64,000 bases of DNA from Rubripirellula reticaptiva (GCF_007860175.1 NZ_SJPX01000005.1:1026115-1090114), one strand, 5' to 3'. Positions 1 to 9,738 are shown, counted from the stretch's first letter. Translations and numbers: made by a program. Notes: generated from the letters alone by a model not told the origin.

Positions 1-801
1 TACGCCACGACCGCCATCGGGCCACACGGCATGCCCGGCAAGGCCGCTGTCCCACCGACAAGCCAAACGGGCAAGCGAATTGCGCTGTGGGGCGATTCGC
101 AAGCCGAAGGTGTCTGTGTCGATGACGACCAGAAAATCTTTTCGCTCGTCGAGCAAAAAAGCGATGGGCAATCGAGCGTCTTTCCTCTTGCCCAAAGCGG
201 TGACGATCTGGGTGACTGGATCCGCCAAATGCCTTGGGCAGACCAGACGCTTAGTGTCACCGATCATGCGTTGGTGATCGCGGAACTGTCGGATCTGCAT
301 CTCAGTGAGCGACGACCGGATCCACCCCATTGGTCGCAAAGTGCATCGACCAATTTGCCTGCCTTCATCCTCGCCGCTGCTCGCAACCTGGCAATGGATG
401 CGGACGGTAGTCGCAGGCGACTTCGGTTTAGCGTGGGGCCGGTTCAAGTTGAGCCGTCGGTTGTCTCGCCGAGCCAAACACCGGCAACCTTTGCCGACCA
501 ACTGCGGCAATTGCGAAGTGCCACGTCGGGCAGAATCACGATCTTCTACGCACCGAAATTGCCGGAAGTCAACGGCGACGAGGTGCGCACTCACGACGGA
601 GACGACGCAGCGTTCGAGGTGATGCGATCAAACGCTAACGAGCTTGGCATCGCCGTCGTCGACATTCGTCCCGCTCTGATCGAATCAGCAGAACATGGCA
701 ACTGGCCGCATGGTTTCCACAATGGGCGAATTGGCAGCGGACACCTAAACGCGACTGGCAATGCGATTGTTGCCAACGCGATCCGCGAGTGCTTGCAATA
801 G
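1..801 (+). CDS. SGNH/GDSL-type hydrolase, 5'-truncated by window edge
   Basis: The frame is open from base 1 to the stop at 799-801, so the true start and any signal peptide lie upstream; the first internal ATG is at 31. A block I motif ALWGDSQAEG supplies the GDS nucleophile serine, and the C-terminal GSGHLNATGNAIV stretch resembles the block V histidine region. This is the SGNH hydrolase fold, used by esterases and by the soluble partners of sugar O-acetyltransferases (AlgJ/AlgX type). The next gene, 10 bases downstream on the same strand, is an MBOAT acyltransferase, so I infer that the two work together on acetylation of an exported polysaccharide in the periplasm or cell envelope. The polymer is unknown. 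Confidence 0.75.
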   Translation, partial: YATTAIGPHGMPGKAAVPPTSQTGKRIALWGDSQAEGVCVDDDQKIFSLVEQKSDGQSSVFPLAQSGDDLGDWIRQMPWADQTLSVTDHALVIAELSDLHLSERRPDPPHWSQSASTNLPAFILAAARNLAMDADGSRRRLRFSVGPVQVEPSVVSPSQTPATFADQLRQLRSATSGRITIFYAPKLPEVNGDEVRTHDGDDAAFEVMRSNANELGIAVVDIRPALIESAEHGNWPHGFHNGRIGSGHLNATGNAIVANAIRECLQ

Positions 802-811
802 ACTTTTCAGC

Positions 812-2200
812 ATGATTTTTACGCAAGCCGAATTCCTCGTTTTCTTCTGCGTCGTGCTTATTGCGACTTGGCTGTGCCGCCTGCGATGGGCTCGCAACAC
901 GGTTCTGCTGCTGGCCAGCTACTATTTCTATGCATACTGGGACATCCGCTTTTGCGGCTTGCTGGTCCTGTCGACTGCCATCGACTACACCGCTGGCAAA
1001 AAGATCCAAGCAAGCGACAGCCCTACGGTGCATAAACGATGGCTGACCCTCAGCATCATCGCCAACCTTGGCATGCTTGGCTTTTTCAAATACTGCAACT
1101 TCTTCATCGATTCTGCGTCGCTGATCTTGGAACCGCTCGGCGTCAGCACCACGACGCTACCAATCCTGTTGCCGGTTGGAATATCGTTCTACACCTTTCA
1201 AACGATGTCCTACACGATCGACGTTTATCGGCGCAAGTTGCGCGCGGTCGATCACCCCTTGGACTTTGCACTGTACGTCGCGTTCTTTCCTCAATTGGTC
1301 GCTGGCCCAATTGTCCGCGCGAGAGAACTGCTGCCACAAATCACCGAGCTTCCCGCCTGGTCTCATCGCCGATTCTATGGTGGTTCGCAACAATTACTGC
1401 GTGGCGCCGTCAAGAAAGTCCTGATCGCTGATCGCTTGGGCGAAATGGTAGACGTCGTGTTTGCGGGCCCCGACCTGTACTCCGGTGCAACCCTTTGGAT
1501 TGCCGCCATCGCCTATGCCGGCCAAATCTATTACGACTTCGCTGGGTATACCGACATGGCGATCGGTGCGGCGAAGATGTTGGGCTATCGATTCCCAGCC
1601 AACTTTCGGCATCCGTACATGGCAACGTCGATATCTGATTTCTGGCGTCGCTGGCATATGACTCTGTCGCGTTGGCTGCGCGACTACGTGTACATCCCGA
1701 TCGGCGGCAGCCGCGGTAGCAACGCTGCCACGTATCGCAACCTGATGATCACGATGACGCTAGGCGGGCTATGGCACGGCGCAGCTTGGACGTTTGTGAT
1801 TTGGGGCATTTGGCATGGCGTTGCATTGTGCGGCCAGCGACTTGCAAAATCTACACTGAAAAATCCGTTGAACCTGGGTCGCCCGTTCGATTGGGGCATC
1901 ACGATGACAGTGGTGCTTGCCGGATGGATTCTCTTTCGCAGCCCCGACCTTCCCTCGGCAATCGAGTATTTCGCCGGGATGATGACGTGGCGACCAGGGA
2001 TCCAGTGGATGCCGCCGTTAACGATCCTAGCGATCACGATCATGGTCGGCGAACACGTCGCTTGGACAACCAAGCTGAGGCGTGCGATGCGATTGCCAGT
2101 CGACCAATGGTACTCGCCCATTGCGACGACCATGATGCTTTGGTCGTTGGTGCTTTACGCTCCGCAAGGCTTCCGACCGTTTGTCTACTTTCAGTTCTGA
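812..2200 (+). CDS. MBOAT family O-acyltransferase (AlgI-like)
   Basis: A 462-residue multispanning membrane protein. The start at ATG 812 is preferred over an in-frame codon at 761 because it begins MIFTQAEFLVFF, the usual AlgI/DltB N-terminus, and sits 10 bases after the SGNH gene. Family signatures are visible: the SISDFWRRWHMTLSRWLRDY segment near residue 270, and the LWHGAAWTFVIWGIWHG segment near residue 320, which holds the invariant histidine. MBOAT proteins pass acyl (usually acetyl) groups across the membrane to an SGNH partner that modifies exopolysaccharide. The adjacent SGNH gene fits this. AlgI-like function is inferred from family; the substrate cannot be read from sequence. 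Confidence 0.92.
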   Translation: MIFTQAEFLVFFCVVLIATWLCRLRWARNTVLLLASYYFYAYWDIRFCGLLVLSTAIDYTAGKKIQASDSPTVHKRWLTLSIIANLGMLGFFKYCNFFIDSASLILEPLGVSTTTLPILLPVGISFYTFQTMSYTIDVYRRKLRAVDHPLDFALYVAFFPQLVAGPIVRARELLPQITELPAWSHRRFYGGSQQLLRGAVKKVLIADRLGEMVDVVFAGPDLYSGATLWIAAIAYAGQIYYDFAGYTDMAIGAAKMLGYRFPANFRHPYMATSISDFWRRWHMTLSRWLRDYVYIPIGGSRGSNAATYRNLMITMTLGGLWHGAAWTFVIWGIWHGVALCGQRLAKSTLKNPLNLGRPFDWGITMTVVLAGWILFRSPDLPSAIEYFAGMMTWRPGIQWMPPLTILAITIMVGEHVAWTTKLRRAMRLPVDQWYSPIATTMMLWSLVLYAPQGFRPFVYFQF

Positions 2201-2214
2201 TCTGGATTTCCAAA

Positions 2215-3204
2215 TCAGACTTCAGGTCGAGACCACAGATGGTCCATTCGCCGCCAACGGGCAAGTGAGTCTCGCATTTGCCAATACAGCTTGGGCCAGC
2301 GAAACGTTGCCCAAGTGACGAACGGCAACAACATAATAACGACCAAGAAGGTCATGACTTCGTAGGCAAGAAGATAGCTTTCGATCCGTTGGAATGAGCG
2401 AAGTCGACTGAGAATCTGCACTGGCACCGCAATCATCACCGCAATGACTCCGGTATAGAACAGCATCTTTGCAATGCCGAACTGAAATCGACCATCACCT
2501 TCGTTTGTCGAACCATTGCGGGCGTTGCAGACGTTACCAACGATTGACTTGGGCGTGCTGCGCAGACGCGGATCAAGACGTGACCTGACCAGGATCGCTG
2601 CGACCCAACTGCCTATCACCGCAAACAATAGACCGACCCATTCTGCGGAACGGGTGACTTGGCTGCTGTACGTGAACCAAACGTCGTCGATGGGACGACC
2701 TCGCCACACAACGTACTGGATGAACACGCATAATGCGCCGATCACAGCGCCGAGTGAAAACCCAATGAAGAACCCTTTAACCACGACCTGCATAACGAGC
2801 CTCGTTGGAGCCAGGATTGCAGTCAAGACTCGCAACACCAACCCACCAAACAGGGCTCCCACGACTGTCCAAACAGCGACAGGAACAACCAGCGGAAAAA
2901 AATATCGCCATGGCAACTGAGTATCCCAAACCAGCCAGACCGCAGGCAATAACTTAAAGACCATCGCGGCGATTGCAAAACTTATCGCACCGCAGATCGC
3001 ACCGGTTTCCACTCCGTTGTCGCGGAACTGGCTGGCATGAATCGCCAGTATCAAGTGTTCGGAAAGTTCCGCATCATCATCATTGAACGAAACGTCACAA
3101 TGGCAAGCCGCAACACCGGTGTCCGTGCCGGCAAAACGGTCAAGCAACGGACAGCCGCAGCACGGACAAGCTTTCAGCGATTCGGTGAAGGCATTCTGGG
3201 TCAC
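2215..3204 (-). CDS. Multispanning membrane protein with N-terminal zinc-ribbon-like motif, unknown function
   Basis: 329 residues, GTG start. The N-terminus has a CPCCGCPL cluster at residues 13-20 and further Cys/His residues (ACHC) soon after, which looks like a small zinc ribbon on the cytoplasmic side. This is followed by about six hydrophobic segments (for example FFPLVVPVAVWTVVGALFGG and FFIGFSLGAVIGALCVFI), a polar linker, then two more helices near the C-terminus. It converges on the MBOAT gene with 14 bases between stops and lies about 30 bases downstream of fetB on the same strand, so it could be the last gene of that operon. I recognise no family. Confidence 0.75.
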   Translation of the reverse strand: MTQNAFTESLKACPCCGCPLLDRFAGTDTGVAACHCDVSFNDDDAELSEHLILAIHASQFRDNGVETGAICGAISFAIAAMVFKLLPAVWLVWDTQLPWRYFFPLVVPVAVWTVVGALFGGLVLRVLTAILAPTRLVMQVVVKGFFIGFSLGAVIGALCVFIQYVVWRGRPIDDVWFTYSSQVTRSAEWVGLLFAVIGSWVAAILVRSRLDPRLRSTPKSIVGNVCNARNGSTNEGDGRFQFGIAKMLFYTGVIAVMIAVPVQILSRLRSFQRIESYLLAYEVMTFLVVIMLLPFVTWATFRWPKLYWQMRDSLARWRRMDHLWSRPEV

Positions 3205-3237
3205 GATTGCACACTTGCGTCGACGGTCGTAATGAAC

Positions 3238-4011
3238 TCAGACGTTTAGCCGATGGTCGTTGGTGGTCACTTTATGATACGACAGCAATAACGCAACGAT
3301 GACTCCCATGGCAATCGCCGCGGCGATCACAAACATAATCATGATCTGATACTTGACCGCTTCGATCGGTGGCGCGCCGGCAAGCAATTGGCCTGTCATC
3401 ATACCAGGGATGCTGACGATGCCGGCAACCGACATCGTGTTCAGGATCGGCACCATCGCGGTTCGCGCCGCGATCGCAAAGGCTTCTCGCGTCGCTTCCC
3501 ATCGCGTCGCGCCAAGCGACAAACACATTTCGATTTCGCCGCGACGCGACTTCAGCTCACCCACATAGCGATCGACACCGAGCGAAATTCCGGTAAGTGA
3601 ATTGCCAAGCACCATTCCCAACAACGGAATTACGACCTGGGGCGAATACCAAGGATCCGGACGCACGATCAAACCGATCATCACCGCCGTCACCAGCCAG
3701 CTGCTGGACCAAATCGAAATGATGGTGGTCAGTCGGATCGACGGATACTGATTTTCGATTCGCGAGATCGCTGATAAGCCAGCGATCACGGTCATCGCAG
3801 CGGCCAGCAACATGACCGGCGGAAAACTTGCCAACGCAAAAATCTGTTTCAGCACCAAACCTAGCAACGACAACTGGACAGCCATACGAATTGCACTGAC
3901 CGCGATTTTTCGGCCTAGCCCCAAACTCAATCGCCACGACATCAGCCCGTTGATGACCAGCAATCCGGCCGCAATCGCCACTTCGCCCCAAGTCAGCGTC
4001 AGATCGTTCAT
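3238..4011 (-). CDS. fetB: FetB-type (UPF0014) iron-efflux-like ABC permease
   Basis: 257 residues starting at MNDLTLTWGEVAIAAGLL. The ATG at 4011 overlaps the TGA of the upstream ATPase gene as ATGA, which settles the start against a longer in-frame reading. About seven hydrophobic segments are present, with the family hallmarks VLGNSLTGISLGVDR and the conserved GATRWEA loop, followed by an SIPGMMTGQLLAGAPP segment. UPF0014/FetB proteins pair with a FetA ATPase; in E. coli FetAB is reported to export iron and protect against oxidative stress. The partner gene lies immediately upstream and is translationally coupled. The iron substrate is by family analogy only. Confidence 0.85.
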   Translation of the reverse strand: MNDLTLTWGEVAIAAGLLVINGLMSWRLSLGLGRKIAVSAIRMAVQLSLLGLVLKQIFALASFPPVMLLAAAMTVIAGLSAISRIENQYPSIRLTTIISIWSSSWLVTAVMIGLIVRPDPWYSPQVVIPLLGMVLGNSLTGISLGVDRYVGELKSRRGEIEMCLSLGATRWEATREAFAIAARTAMVPILNTMSVAGIVSIPGMMTGQLLAGAPPIEAVKYQIMIMFVIAAAIAMGVIVALLLSYHKVTTNDHRLNV

Positions 4012-4673
4012 GCGTTCACGCTCCCACTTTCCAACCGAATCAGCTTGCTCGACACACGACTGATTTGGTCGGCGTCGTGGCTGGTCCAGATCCAAACTCG
4101 ATCAACGTCCGCGTCTTTCCACTGACGAGCCAGCGTTTCAAATCGTTGCACTAGAGCCGCATCCAATGATGCGGTGGGTTCGTCCAGCAACATCACTGTC
4201 GGCGACACCAGGATCGCGCGAACAAGCGCCACTAGCTGTTGTTCGCCACCACTAAGCGTCGATGCATCCTGGTCCAAGATCGACTCGCCGCGTCCCAAAC
4301 TGCTTAGCAATGCGATCGCTTTGGCCTGATTAAACGAATCTGTCGCCGATGCAAACGTGAACGGCAGTGTTAGATTCTGCAGCACCGTGCCAGGAACTAG
4401 CGCCGGACGCTGGGCGAGATACACCACGCTGCGTCGAAACATGGGAACTCGATCAACAGTCACGATTTTCCCGCGAAAGCGAATCTGGCCGTCGTCGATT
4501 GCGTCCAACCTTGCGATTGCCCGCAGCATCGTCGACTTGCCGCTACCGCTAGGCCCAACCAACCCGATCGCATCGCCAGCGACGATCAACAGGTCAACAC
4601 CCGCGAGCAACGTCCGGCCGGTTTTGGTGTCGCGTCTTGTGACGTCGACCATTTCAATCACGGATTGCGTCAC
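4008..4673 (-). CDS. fetA: FetA-type ABC transporter ATPase
   Basis: 221 residues with a GTG start at 4673 overlapping the hrpB stop as GTGA; longer frames would lie inside hrpB. It has all nucleotide-binding motifs: Walker A GPSGSGKST at residues 40-48, Q-loop VYLAQRPALV, signature LSGGEQQLVALVRA, Walker B VMLLDEP, and the switch histidine in WTSHD. Short length without a membrane domain fits a stand-alone ATPase that energises the FetB permease encoded next. An internal ATG at 4652 is an alternative start that loses seven residues. The coupling to a helicase upstream is unusual, see findings. Confidence 0.87.
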   Translation of the reverse strand: MTQSVIEMVDVTRRDTKTGRTLLAGVDLLIVAGDAIGLVGPSGSGKSTMLRAIARLDAIDDGQIRFRGKIVTVDRVPMFRRSVVYLAQRPALVPGTVLQNLTLPFTFASATDSFNQAKAIALLSSLGRGESILDQDASTLSGGEQQLVALVRAILVSPTVMLLDEPTASLDAALVQRFETLARQWKDADVDRVWIWTSHDADQISRVSSKLIRLESGSVNA

Positions 4674-7303
4674 TTTGGTTTCAAACCTCGTGGCGTTGCA
4701 GACGCGGCTTGCGGGTCTTCCGGCCAATGATGTTTGGGATACCGGCGGCGAAGTTCTTTTCGCACATGGATGTAGGTTTCTTTCCAAAAGTTTTCGAGGT
4801 CTTCGGTGATTTGCTGAGGACGATAGTTCGGGCCCAGAAGGTGCAATTGAATCGGCACACGTCCACCGGCGATTCGTGGCGTCGTTGCCCAGCCGAACAA
4901 CTCTTGGATTCGCACTTCCATCCAAGGCGTCCGGCCGTCGGCGTATTGAACCGGAAACTGGTTCCCACTTGGTACTTTTAACTTCGCCGGCGCATGGGCA
5001 TCAATCAGTTGCTGCTGCCCCCACTGGTAGCGTCCTTTGAAATGATCAAGCCAAGGCGCTGAACGAAGCTGGGCAATCGAAGTCCGAGTTTGGCAAAGTC
5101 GCAGCAATACTTCTTCAACACCCGCATGATCGAGCGATGGAAGTTCCAGATCAGGCATTCGCTCAGTCAAGAACCTTACTCGCTCGATCCACGCAGCCAC
5201 GTCTTTGTCTTTTGCGGGAAAAACGCTTTCCAAGTTTTGGGCCGCATGCCGAGCCAAGATGGCGGCAACCTCGGAACTCGGCTCGCACGCGATCGGCGAC
5301 TCGGCCAACAACAGGTCGTCAAAGTAACGCCGCCGTCTGGCAACCACTGCCTTCAACGATGGATTGAAAAACGGCTCATCGACTTCGCGGACCGATTGAT
5401 CGTCCAGCCAATCCCCATCGACGACCGACGCTGCCCGTACTGACGCCTCAGTGCCTTTGGCGTCGACGTCAATGCATAAAAACAATTCGCCGTGGCGACA
5501 GGCCGACGAACGATCCAGCTTCACCCCCCGACCTCCCACCATCAAACCGCGATCGTCGCCCGGGTTTCGTCGCCGGGCAACGCGATCGGGATAGGCCGCC
5601 AATAACGCTCGCTTGAGCGAATCGCCGGCCGATTCCGTTGTGTCCGGCGTCTGCTCTGCGCCCACCATCCGCTCGATTTGCTTGGCGATCCTCAGCACAT
5701 TCTTCGCCGCCGGGACGCTTTGCACTGCCGACGCATCGCCACGCTGGAACCGACGCATGCGGTCAACACGATCCGAAACGTCGCAGTCGGACACCGTTGT
5801 TCCCGACGCTACCGCAGACCCGCGAAACGGATCTCGTTCGGTCAACAGCGACGCTGCGATCGAGGCATCGGCGACGACCCAGCGTTGGGCGGCTTCGATC
5901 ATGAAACGCGCCAGTCGCGGATGCAATGGTAACGCCGCCATTCGTTTTCCAATCGAAGTAATATTGCCATCATCGTCGATCGCACCGAGTCGCTGCAGCA
6001 AGCGTGTTGCAACATCAACCGACTCGGTTGGCGGCGGAGTCAGCCACGGGAATGCCGCCACGTCTTTCTCGCCCCATAACGCCAACGTCAAGACAGCCCC
6101 CGACAGATCGCCTCGCTGGATCTCAGGTGTATCTTCTTGTCTTCGGGATCGATGCGACGCGTTTGGCCACAACCGAAAGCAGACGCCGGGCTGAGTCCGA
6201 CCAGCACGACCGGCTCGCTGATCCGCCGATGCCTGGGAAATCGGTTCGAGCATCAATTTCGGCAAACCAACCTGGGAATCAAAACGCATCACGCGAGCCA
6301 CGCCAGTGTCGATGACGGCCGTGACACCAGGAATGGTGATCGATGTTTCGGCAACGTTGGTCGACAGGACGATCTTGCGAACCGATGACTCCGACAACAC
6401 CGCGTCCTGATCATCGGGCGAAAGATCACCGTAGAGTTCTTGCACCATTGCGCCACGACTGATGCCCCGCTGCTCGATCAACCGTTTCGCGGCATGAATC
6501 TCGCCGACGCCCGGCAAAAAAACCAACACGTGACCATCGGTCGCTTGAAGTGCATCGGGCAACGCGCCGGCAACTTGGTCAGCGATGCGATCGCGTGACA
6601 GCATTTTCGCATACCGGACGTCGACCGGAAACGCTCGACCCTCGCTGGTCACGCAAGTTGCATCACCCAAGAAATCCGCGATCGGCTGGGGATCAAGTGT
6701 CGCAGACATCACGATCAAGCGCAGTTCGGGTCGCAGCGTCGTCCGGATCCGCTGCAGCATCCCGAGCGCAAGATCAAGTTCCAAACTTCGCTCATGAAAT
6801 TCATCGAGCATCACACATGACACATCATCCAACAGCGGATCGTCTTGCAGTCGGCGAATCAAAATCCCTGTCGTCATCGCGATCAAGCGAGTTCCGCGCG
6901 TGACTCGTTTGTCAAAACGGACTTGGTACCCAACATCCTCACCAAGCGACGTCCCAACCAACCGCGCAAGCCGCGCCGCCGCTGAACGAGCCGCCAATCG
7001 CCGCGGCTGGATCAACAAGATCTTTCCATCGCCGCAAATCGACCGAGCCAACAAGCGTGGTGGGACTCCCGTCGTCTTACCGGCCCCCGGCGGTGCCTTC
7101 AGCACGACCGACGATCCGGCCGACAACGCCGATTCGATTTCCGGCAAGCAATGCGATACAGGCAGCACAGATTCGATCGGCGGGTTCACGCGTCGCTCGC
7201 TCGATGAAAGTTTGAAATCACGCTGCTTGCCGTAGATTGGTGAACCACGACAATTCACCCCCAAAGTCCGACAACACGCCGGGGCTCGCGGATTAGAAGG
7301 CAT
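4670..7303 (-). CDS. hrpB: ATP-dependent helicase HrpB
   Basis: 877 residues from ATG 7303; a GTG at 7189 (VNPPIESVLP) would give about 839, nearer the usual HrpB length, and the 38 extra residues look unstructured. Superfamily 2 DEAH-box motifs are in order: Walker A PPGAGKTT at 71-78, LDEFHERS (motif II), VMSATLD (motif III), and QRAGRAGRTQPGVCFRLW (motif VI). The C-terminal HrpB domain is clear from PVQYADGRTPWMEVRIQELF and the ending HLLGPNYRPQQITEDL..FW. HrpB is a putative RNA helicase of poorly known function. Here it is the first gene of a coupled set with fetA and fetB. Confidence 0.93.
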   Translation of the reverse strand: MPSNPRAPACCRTLGVNCRGSPIYGKQRDFKLSSSERRVNPPIESVLPVSHCLPEIESALSAGSSVVLKAPPGAGKTTGVPPRLLARSICGDGKILLIQPRRLAARSAAARLARLVGTSLGEDVGYQVRFDKRVTRGTRLIAMTTGILIRRLQDDPLLDDVSCVMLDEFHERSLELDLALGMLQRIRTTLRPELRLIVMSATLDPQPIADFLGDATCVTSEGRAFPVDVRYAKMLSRDRIADQVAGALPDALQATDGHVLVFLPGVGEIHAAKRLIEQRGISRGAMVQELYGDLSPDDQDAVLSESSVRKIVLSTNVAETSITIPGVTAVIDTGVARVMRFDSQVGLPKLMLEPISQASADQRAGRAGRTQPGVCFRLWPNASHRSRRQEDTPEIQRGDLSGAVLTLALWGEKDVAAFPWLTPPPTESVDVATRLLQRLGAIDDDGNITSIGKRMAALPLHPRLARFMIEAAQRWVVADASIAASLLTERDPFRGSAVASGTTVSDCDVSDRVDRMRRFQRGDASAVQSVPAAKNVLRIAKQIERMVGAEQTPDTTESAGDSLKRALLAAYPDRVARRRNPGDDRGLMVGGRGVKLDRSSACRHGELFLCIDVDAKGTEASVRAASVVDGDWLDDQSVREVDEPFFNPSLKAVVARRRRYFDDLLLAESPIACEPSSEVAAILARHAAQNLESVFPAKDKDVAAWIERVRFLTERMPDLELPSLDHAGVEEVLLRLCQTRTSIAQLRSAPWLDHFKGRYQWGQQQLIDAHAPAKLKVPSGNQFPVQYADGRTPWMEVRIQELFGWATTPRIAGGRVPIQLHLLGPNYRPQQITEDLENFWKETYIHVRKELRRRYPKHHWPEDPQAASATPRGLKPK

Positions 7304-7699
7304 CGAACGTCGCTGGGCACATCATACCGACCGGCTCGGTTACGAGACATCGGCAGCAAATTCGCCAGCCCCCCCCCGAAAGCTGGCACGGCTTTCACGA
7401 TTGTGCCATCCAGCAGCCAATCAACTTGGGGGGGATCCCAAGCTCGGATACGGTAAAAAGCTGGCGGAGACAAACGCTATCAACCGCAAAAAGCACCGTG
7501 TTTGAGCGACATAGAGCGGTTTCCAACACCACAAACAGCACCGAATGGGCAACCCACCGGAGGATGTGAATTTTGTGTGAACGACCATTCTTTGACCACA
7601 CCGATCCCGTTACAACCGCAGGACCAGGGACGGGAAGGAATTCCGGTAAGGACGTCGAAATGACAAAACACACTCTCCGCACCCGCGAGTCTTAACTCA
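7304..7699. other. Intergenic region between divergent hrpB and pst operons
   Basis: 396 bases without a convincing gene. It should hold promoters for hrpB (leftward) and pstS (rightward). A run of nine C residues occurs near 7370. No canonical enterobacterial Pho box could be recognised by eye. The short repeated GTGTGAA/GTGAATTTT sequence near 7567-7582 is too weak to call an operator. Confidence 0.5.
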
Positions 7700-8749
7700 A
7701 TGCTCTGTCGTCTTGCCTTCCCGTTTGTCGCCATCACGGCTCTCGCCGCGGCGATCGCCGGCTGCAGTTCATCAACGTCATCTGGTTCCGTTGAAAGCAT
7801 CAAACTGCAAGGTTCGGGTGCTAGTTTCCCAGCGCCGCTCTATGGTCGCTGGTTCAAAGAATACAGCGGTGCGGTCAACGGCGTAAGAATCGACTACCAA
7901 GCCAAAGGTAGCGGCGGCGGCATCAAAGACTTCATCGAACACACCGTCGACTTTGCAGCCAGTGATGCGGCGATGAATGACGAAGAAATTGGCCAAGTCG
8001 ATGGCGGCGTTGTCTTACTGCCAATGACCGCGGGCAGCGTCGTGTTGGCGTACAACTTGCCCAAACTGAAATCGCCACTGAAGCTTTCGCGTGAAGCTTA
8101 CGTCGGTATTTTCCTGGGCAAGATTTCCAGCTGGGATGACGCCGCGATTGCCAAATCAAACGACGGCGTTGAACTGCCCAAGTTGCCGATCACCGTCGTG
8201 CAGCGAGCCGACAGCAGTGGCACGACGTTCGTGTTCACCAACCACTTGTCCGCCGTTAGCGAAGAGTTCAAGAACGGCCCCGGTGTAGGCAAGAGCGTCA
8301 ACTGGCCCAGCAGCGACAAGTTTATCGCCGCCCCCAAAAATGACGGCGTCACCGCAACCATCAAGCAAACGCCCGGTGCGATCGGTTACATCGAATTCGG
8401 TTTCGCCGATCAAGCCAAGTTGCCAATGGCAAATCTAGAAAGCAAGGCGGGCAAGTTTGTTTCGCCGTCGCTGGACAACGCCAAGGCGGCACTCGCTGGC
8501 GTTGAAATGCCTGCCGACATGCGAGCTTGGTTGCCGGACCCAGAAGCCGATTCGGCTTACCCGATCGTCAGCTACACATGGCTATTGTGCTACCCCAAGT
8601 ACGAGGACACCGCCAAAGCAGACGCACTAAAAGAAATGATCATTTGGTGCTTGAACGAAGGACAAAACTCGAGTGCAGAAATGGGCTACGTTCCTCTTCC
8701 TGCGAACGTCGTCGAAGCAGTGACTGCGAAACTTGATTCGATCCAATAG
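7700..8749 (+). CDS. pstS: Phosphate ABC transporter substrate-binding lipoprotein PstS
   Basis: 349 residues. The N-terminal hydrophobic signal ends in a lipobox LAAAIAGC with Cys22, so the mature protein should be a lipoprotein facing the periplasm. PstS signatures follow: LQGSGASFPAPLYGRWF, then YQAKGSGGGIKDF and VDFAASDAAM, which bind phosphate, and later QRADSSGTTFVF and PGAIGYIEFGFA. It captures inorganic phosphate and hands it to PstCA. It is first in a pstS-pstC-pstA-pstB operon with 5 bases before pstC. I see no phoU or phoB/phoR in the window. Confidence 0.95.
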   Translation: MLCRLAFPFVAITALAAAIAGCSSSTSSGSVESIKLQGSGASFPAPLYGRWFKEYSGAVNGVRIDYQAKGSGGGIKDFIEHTVDFAASDAAMNDEEIGQVDGGVVLLPMTAGSVVLAYNLPKLKSPLKLSREAYVGIFLGKISSWDDAAIAKSNDGVELPKLPITVVQRADSSGTTFVFTNHLSAVSEEFKNGPGVGKSVNWPSSDKFIAAPKNDGVTATIKQTPGAIGYIEFGFADQAKLPMANLESKAGKFVSPSLDNAKAALAGVEMPADMRAWLPDPEADSAYPIVSYTWLLCYPKYEDTAKADALKEMIIWCLNEGQNSSAEMGYVPLPANVVEAVTAKLDSIQ

Positions 8750-8754
8750 CCATC

Positions 8755-9738
8755 ATGAACCACACGCTTCCAAGCGAATCCGAGTTCGGCGGCGAGGCTT
8801 CGATCTCGGCGCCGCCTTCGAAATTCGACGTGTTCGCCGATCGTGGCTTTCGATCGGCGACGGCGATGTTTGCTTGGCTGACCGTGGCGTTGGTTTTCTT
8901 GATTGTGTACGAAGTCGGCGGCAGCGCCATGCCGGCAATCCAAAAACACGGTGTTGGTTTTCTAACGACACAGACATGGGATCTGCAATCGGAACAGTTC
9001 GGCGTGTTGCCTGAAATTTGGGGCACGCTCTACAGTTCATTTCTCGCTCTGATCATTGGCGGCTTCTTTGGTATCTCGATCGCGATCTTTTTGACGCAAG
9101 ACTTTTTGCCGCGAAAGATTGAATGGGCATTTAAGAATATCGTCGAACTGCTAGCCGCGATCCCAAGCGTTGTGTACGGACTGTGGGGTATCTTTGTCGT
9201 GATCCCGATGCTTCGTCCGACGGCGACTTGGCTGCACGAAAACCTGGGCTGGATTCCATTCTTTGGGACATCCCTGTCAGGTCCAGGAATGTTGCCGGCG
9301 GCGTTGGTGCTTGCGATCATGATTTTGCCGACCGTCTCGGCGATCTCTCGCGATTCGCTGAACAACGTTCCCAACCGATTGAAGGAAGCGGCGGTCGGTT
9401 TAGGGGCAACCCGATGGGAAGCGATCTTCGGCGTCATTCTGCCCACGGCATCGAAGGGCATCTTCGGCGCGCTCGTGCTTGGCTTTGGCCGTGCCTTAGG
9501 CGAAACGATGGCGCTTGCGATGTTGGTCGGAAACTCCAACCAAATGAGCATCTCCTTATTCTCGCCTGGCAACACGCTTGCAGCATTACTGGCCAACCAC
9601 TTCCCCGAAGCGGGCAAGGACGAGGAGCCGGTTCTGATGTACGCCGCATTGGTGCTGCTGGCGATCACGTTGTTGGTCAACATCTGTGGTGCTTTTGTGC
9701 TCAAGCGAGCCTCTCGGCGAACGGCGGGATCTCACTGA
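8755..9738 (+). CDS. pstC: Phosphate ABC transporter permease PstC
   Basis: 327 residues with about six transmembrane segments. The first helix (ATAMFAWLTVALVFLIVYEV) follows a roughly 40-residue cytoplasmic tail. The AAIPSVVYGLWGIFVV segment and the EAAVGLGATRWEAIFGVILP loop (the EAA motif contacting PstB) are typical for PstC. Its TGA overlaps the ATG of pstA by one base, so the two permease subunits are translationally coupled. With PstA it forms the membrane channel of the high-affinity phosphate importer. Confidence 0.94.
   Translation: MNHTLPSESEFGGEASISAPPSKFDVFADRGFRSATAMFAWLTVALVFLIVYEVGGSAMPAIQKHGVGFLTTQTWDLQSEQFGVLPEIWGTLYSSFLALIIGGFFGISIAIFLTQDFLPRKIEWAFKNIVELLAAIPSVVYGLWGIFVVIPMLRPTATWLHENLGWIPFFGTSLSGPGMLPAALVLAIMILPTVSAISRDSLNNVPNRLKEAAVGLGATRWEAIFGVILPTASKGIFGALVLGFGRALGETMALAMLVGNSNQMSISLFSPGNTLAALLANHFPEAGKDEEPVLMYAALVLLAITLLVNICGAFVLKRASRRTAGSH

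Noticed and set aside
7304..7699. A Pho box ahead of pstS
   Set aside because: No sequence close to the CTGTCATA-type consensus was found, and the short repeats near 7567-7582 are not convincing; planctomycete phosphate regulation may use other sites.
7255..7803. Minus-strand reading frames opposite the pst upstream region
   Set aside because: They have no homology, overlap the pstS promoter and signal peptide on the other strand, and have odd composition.
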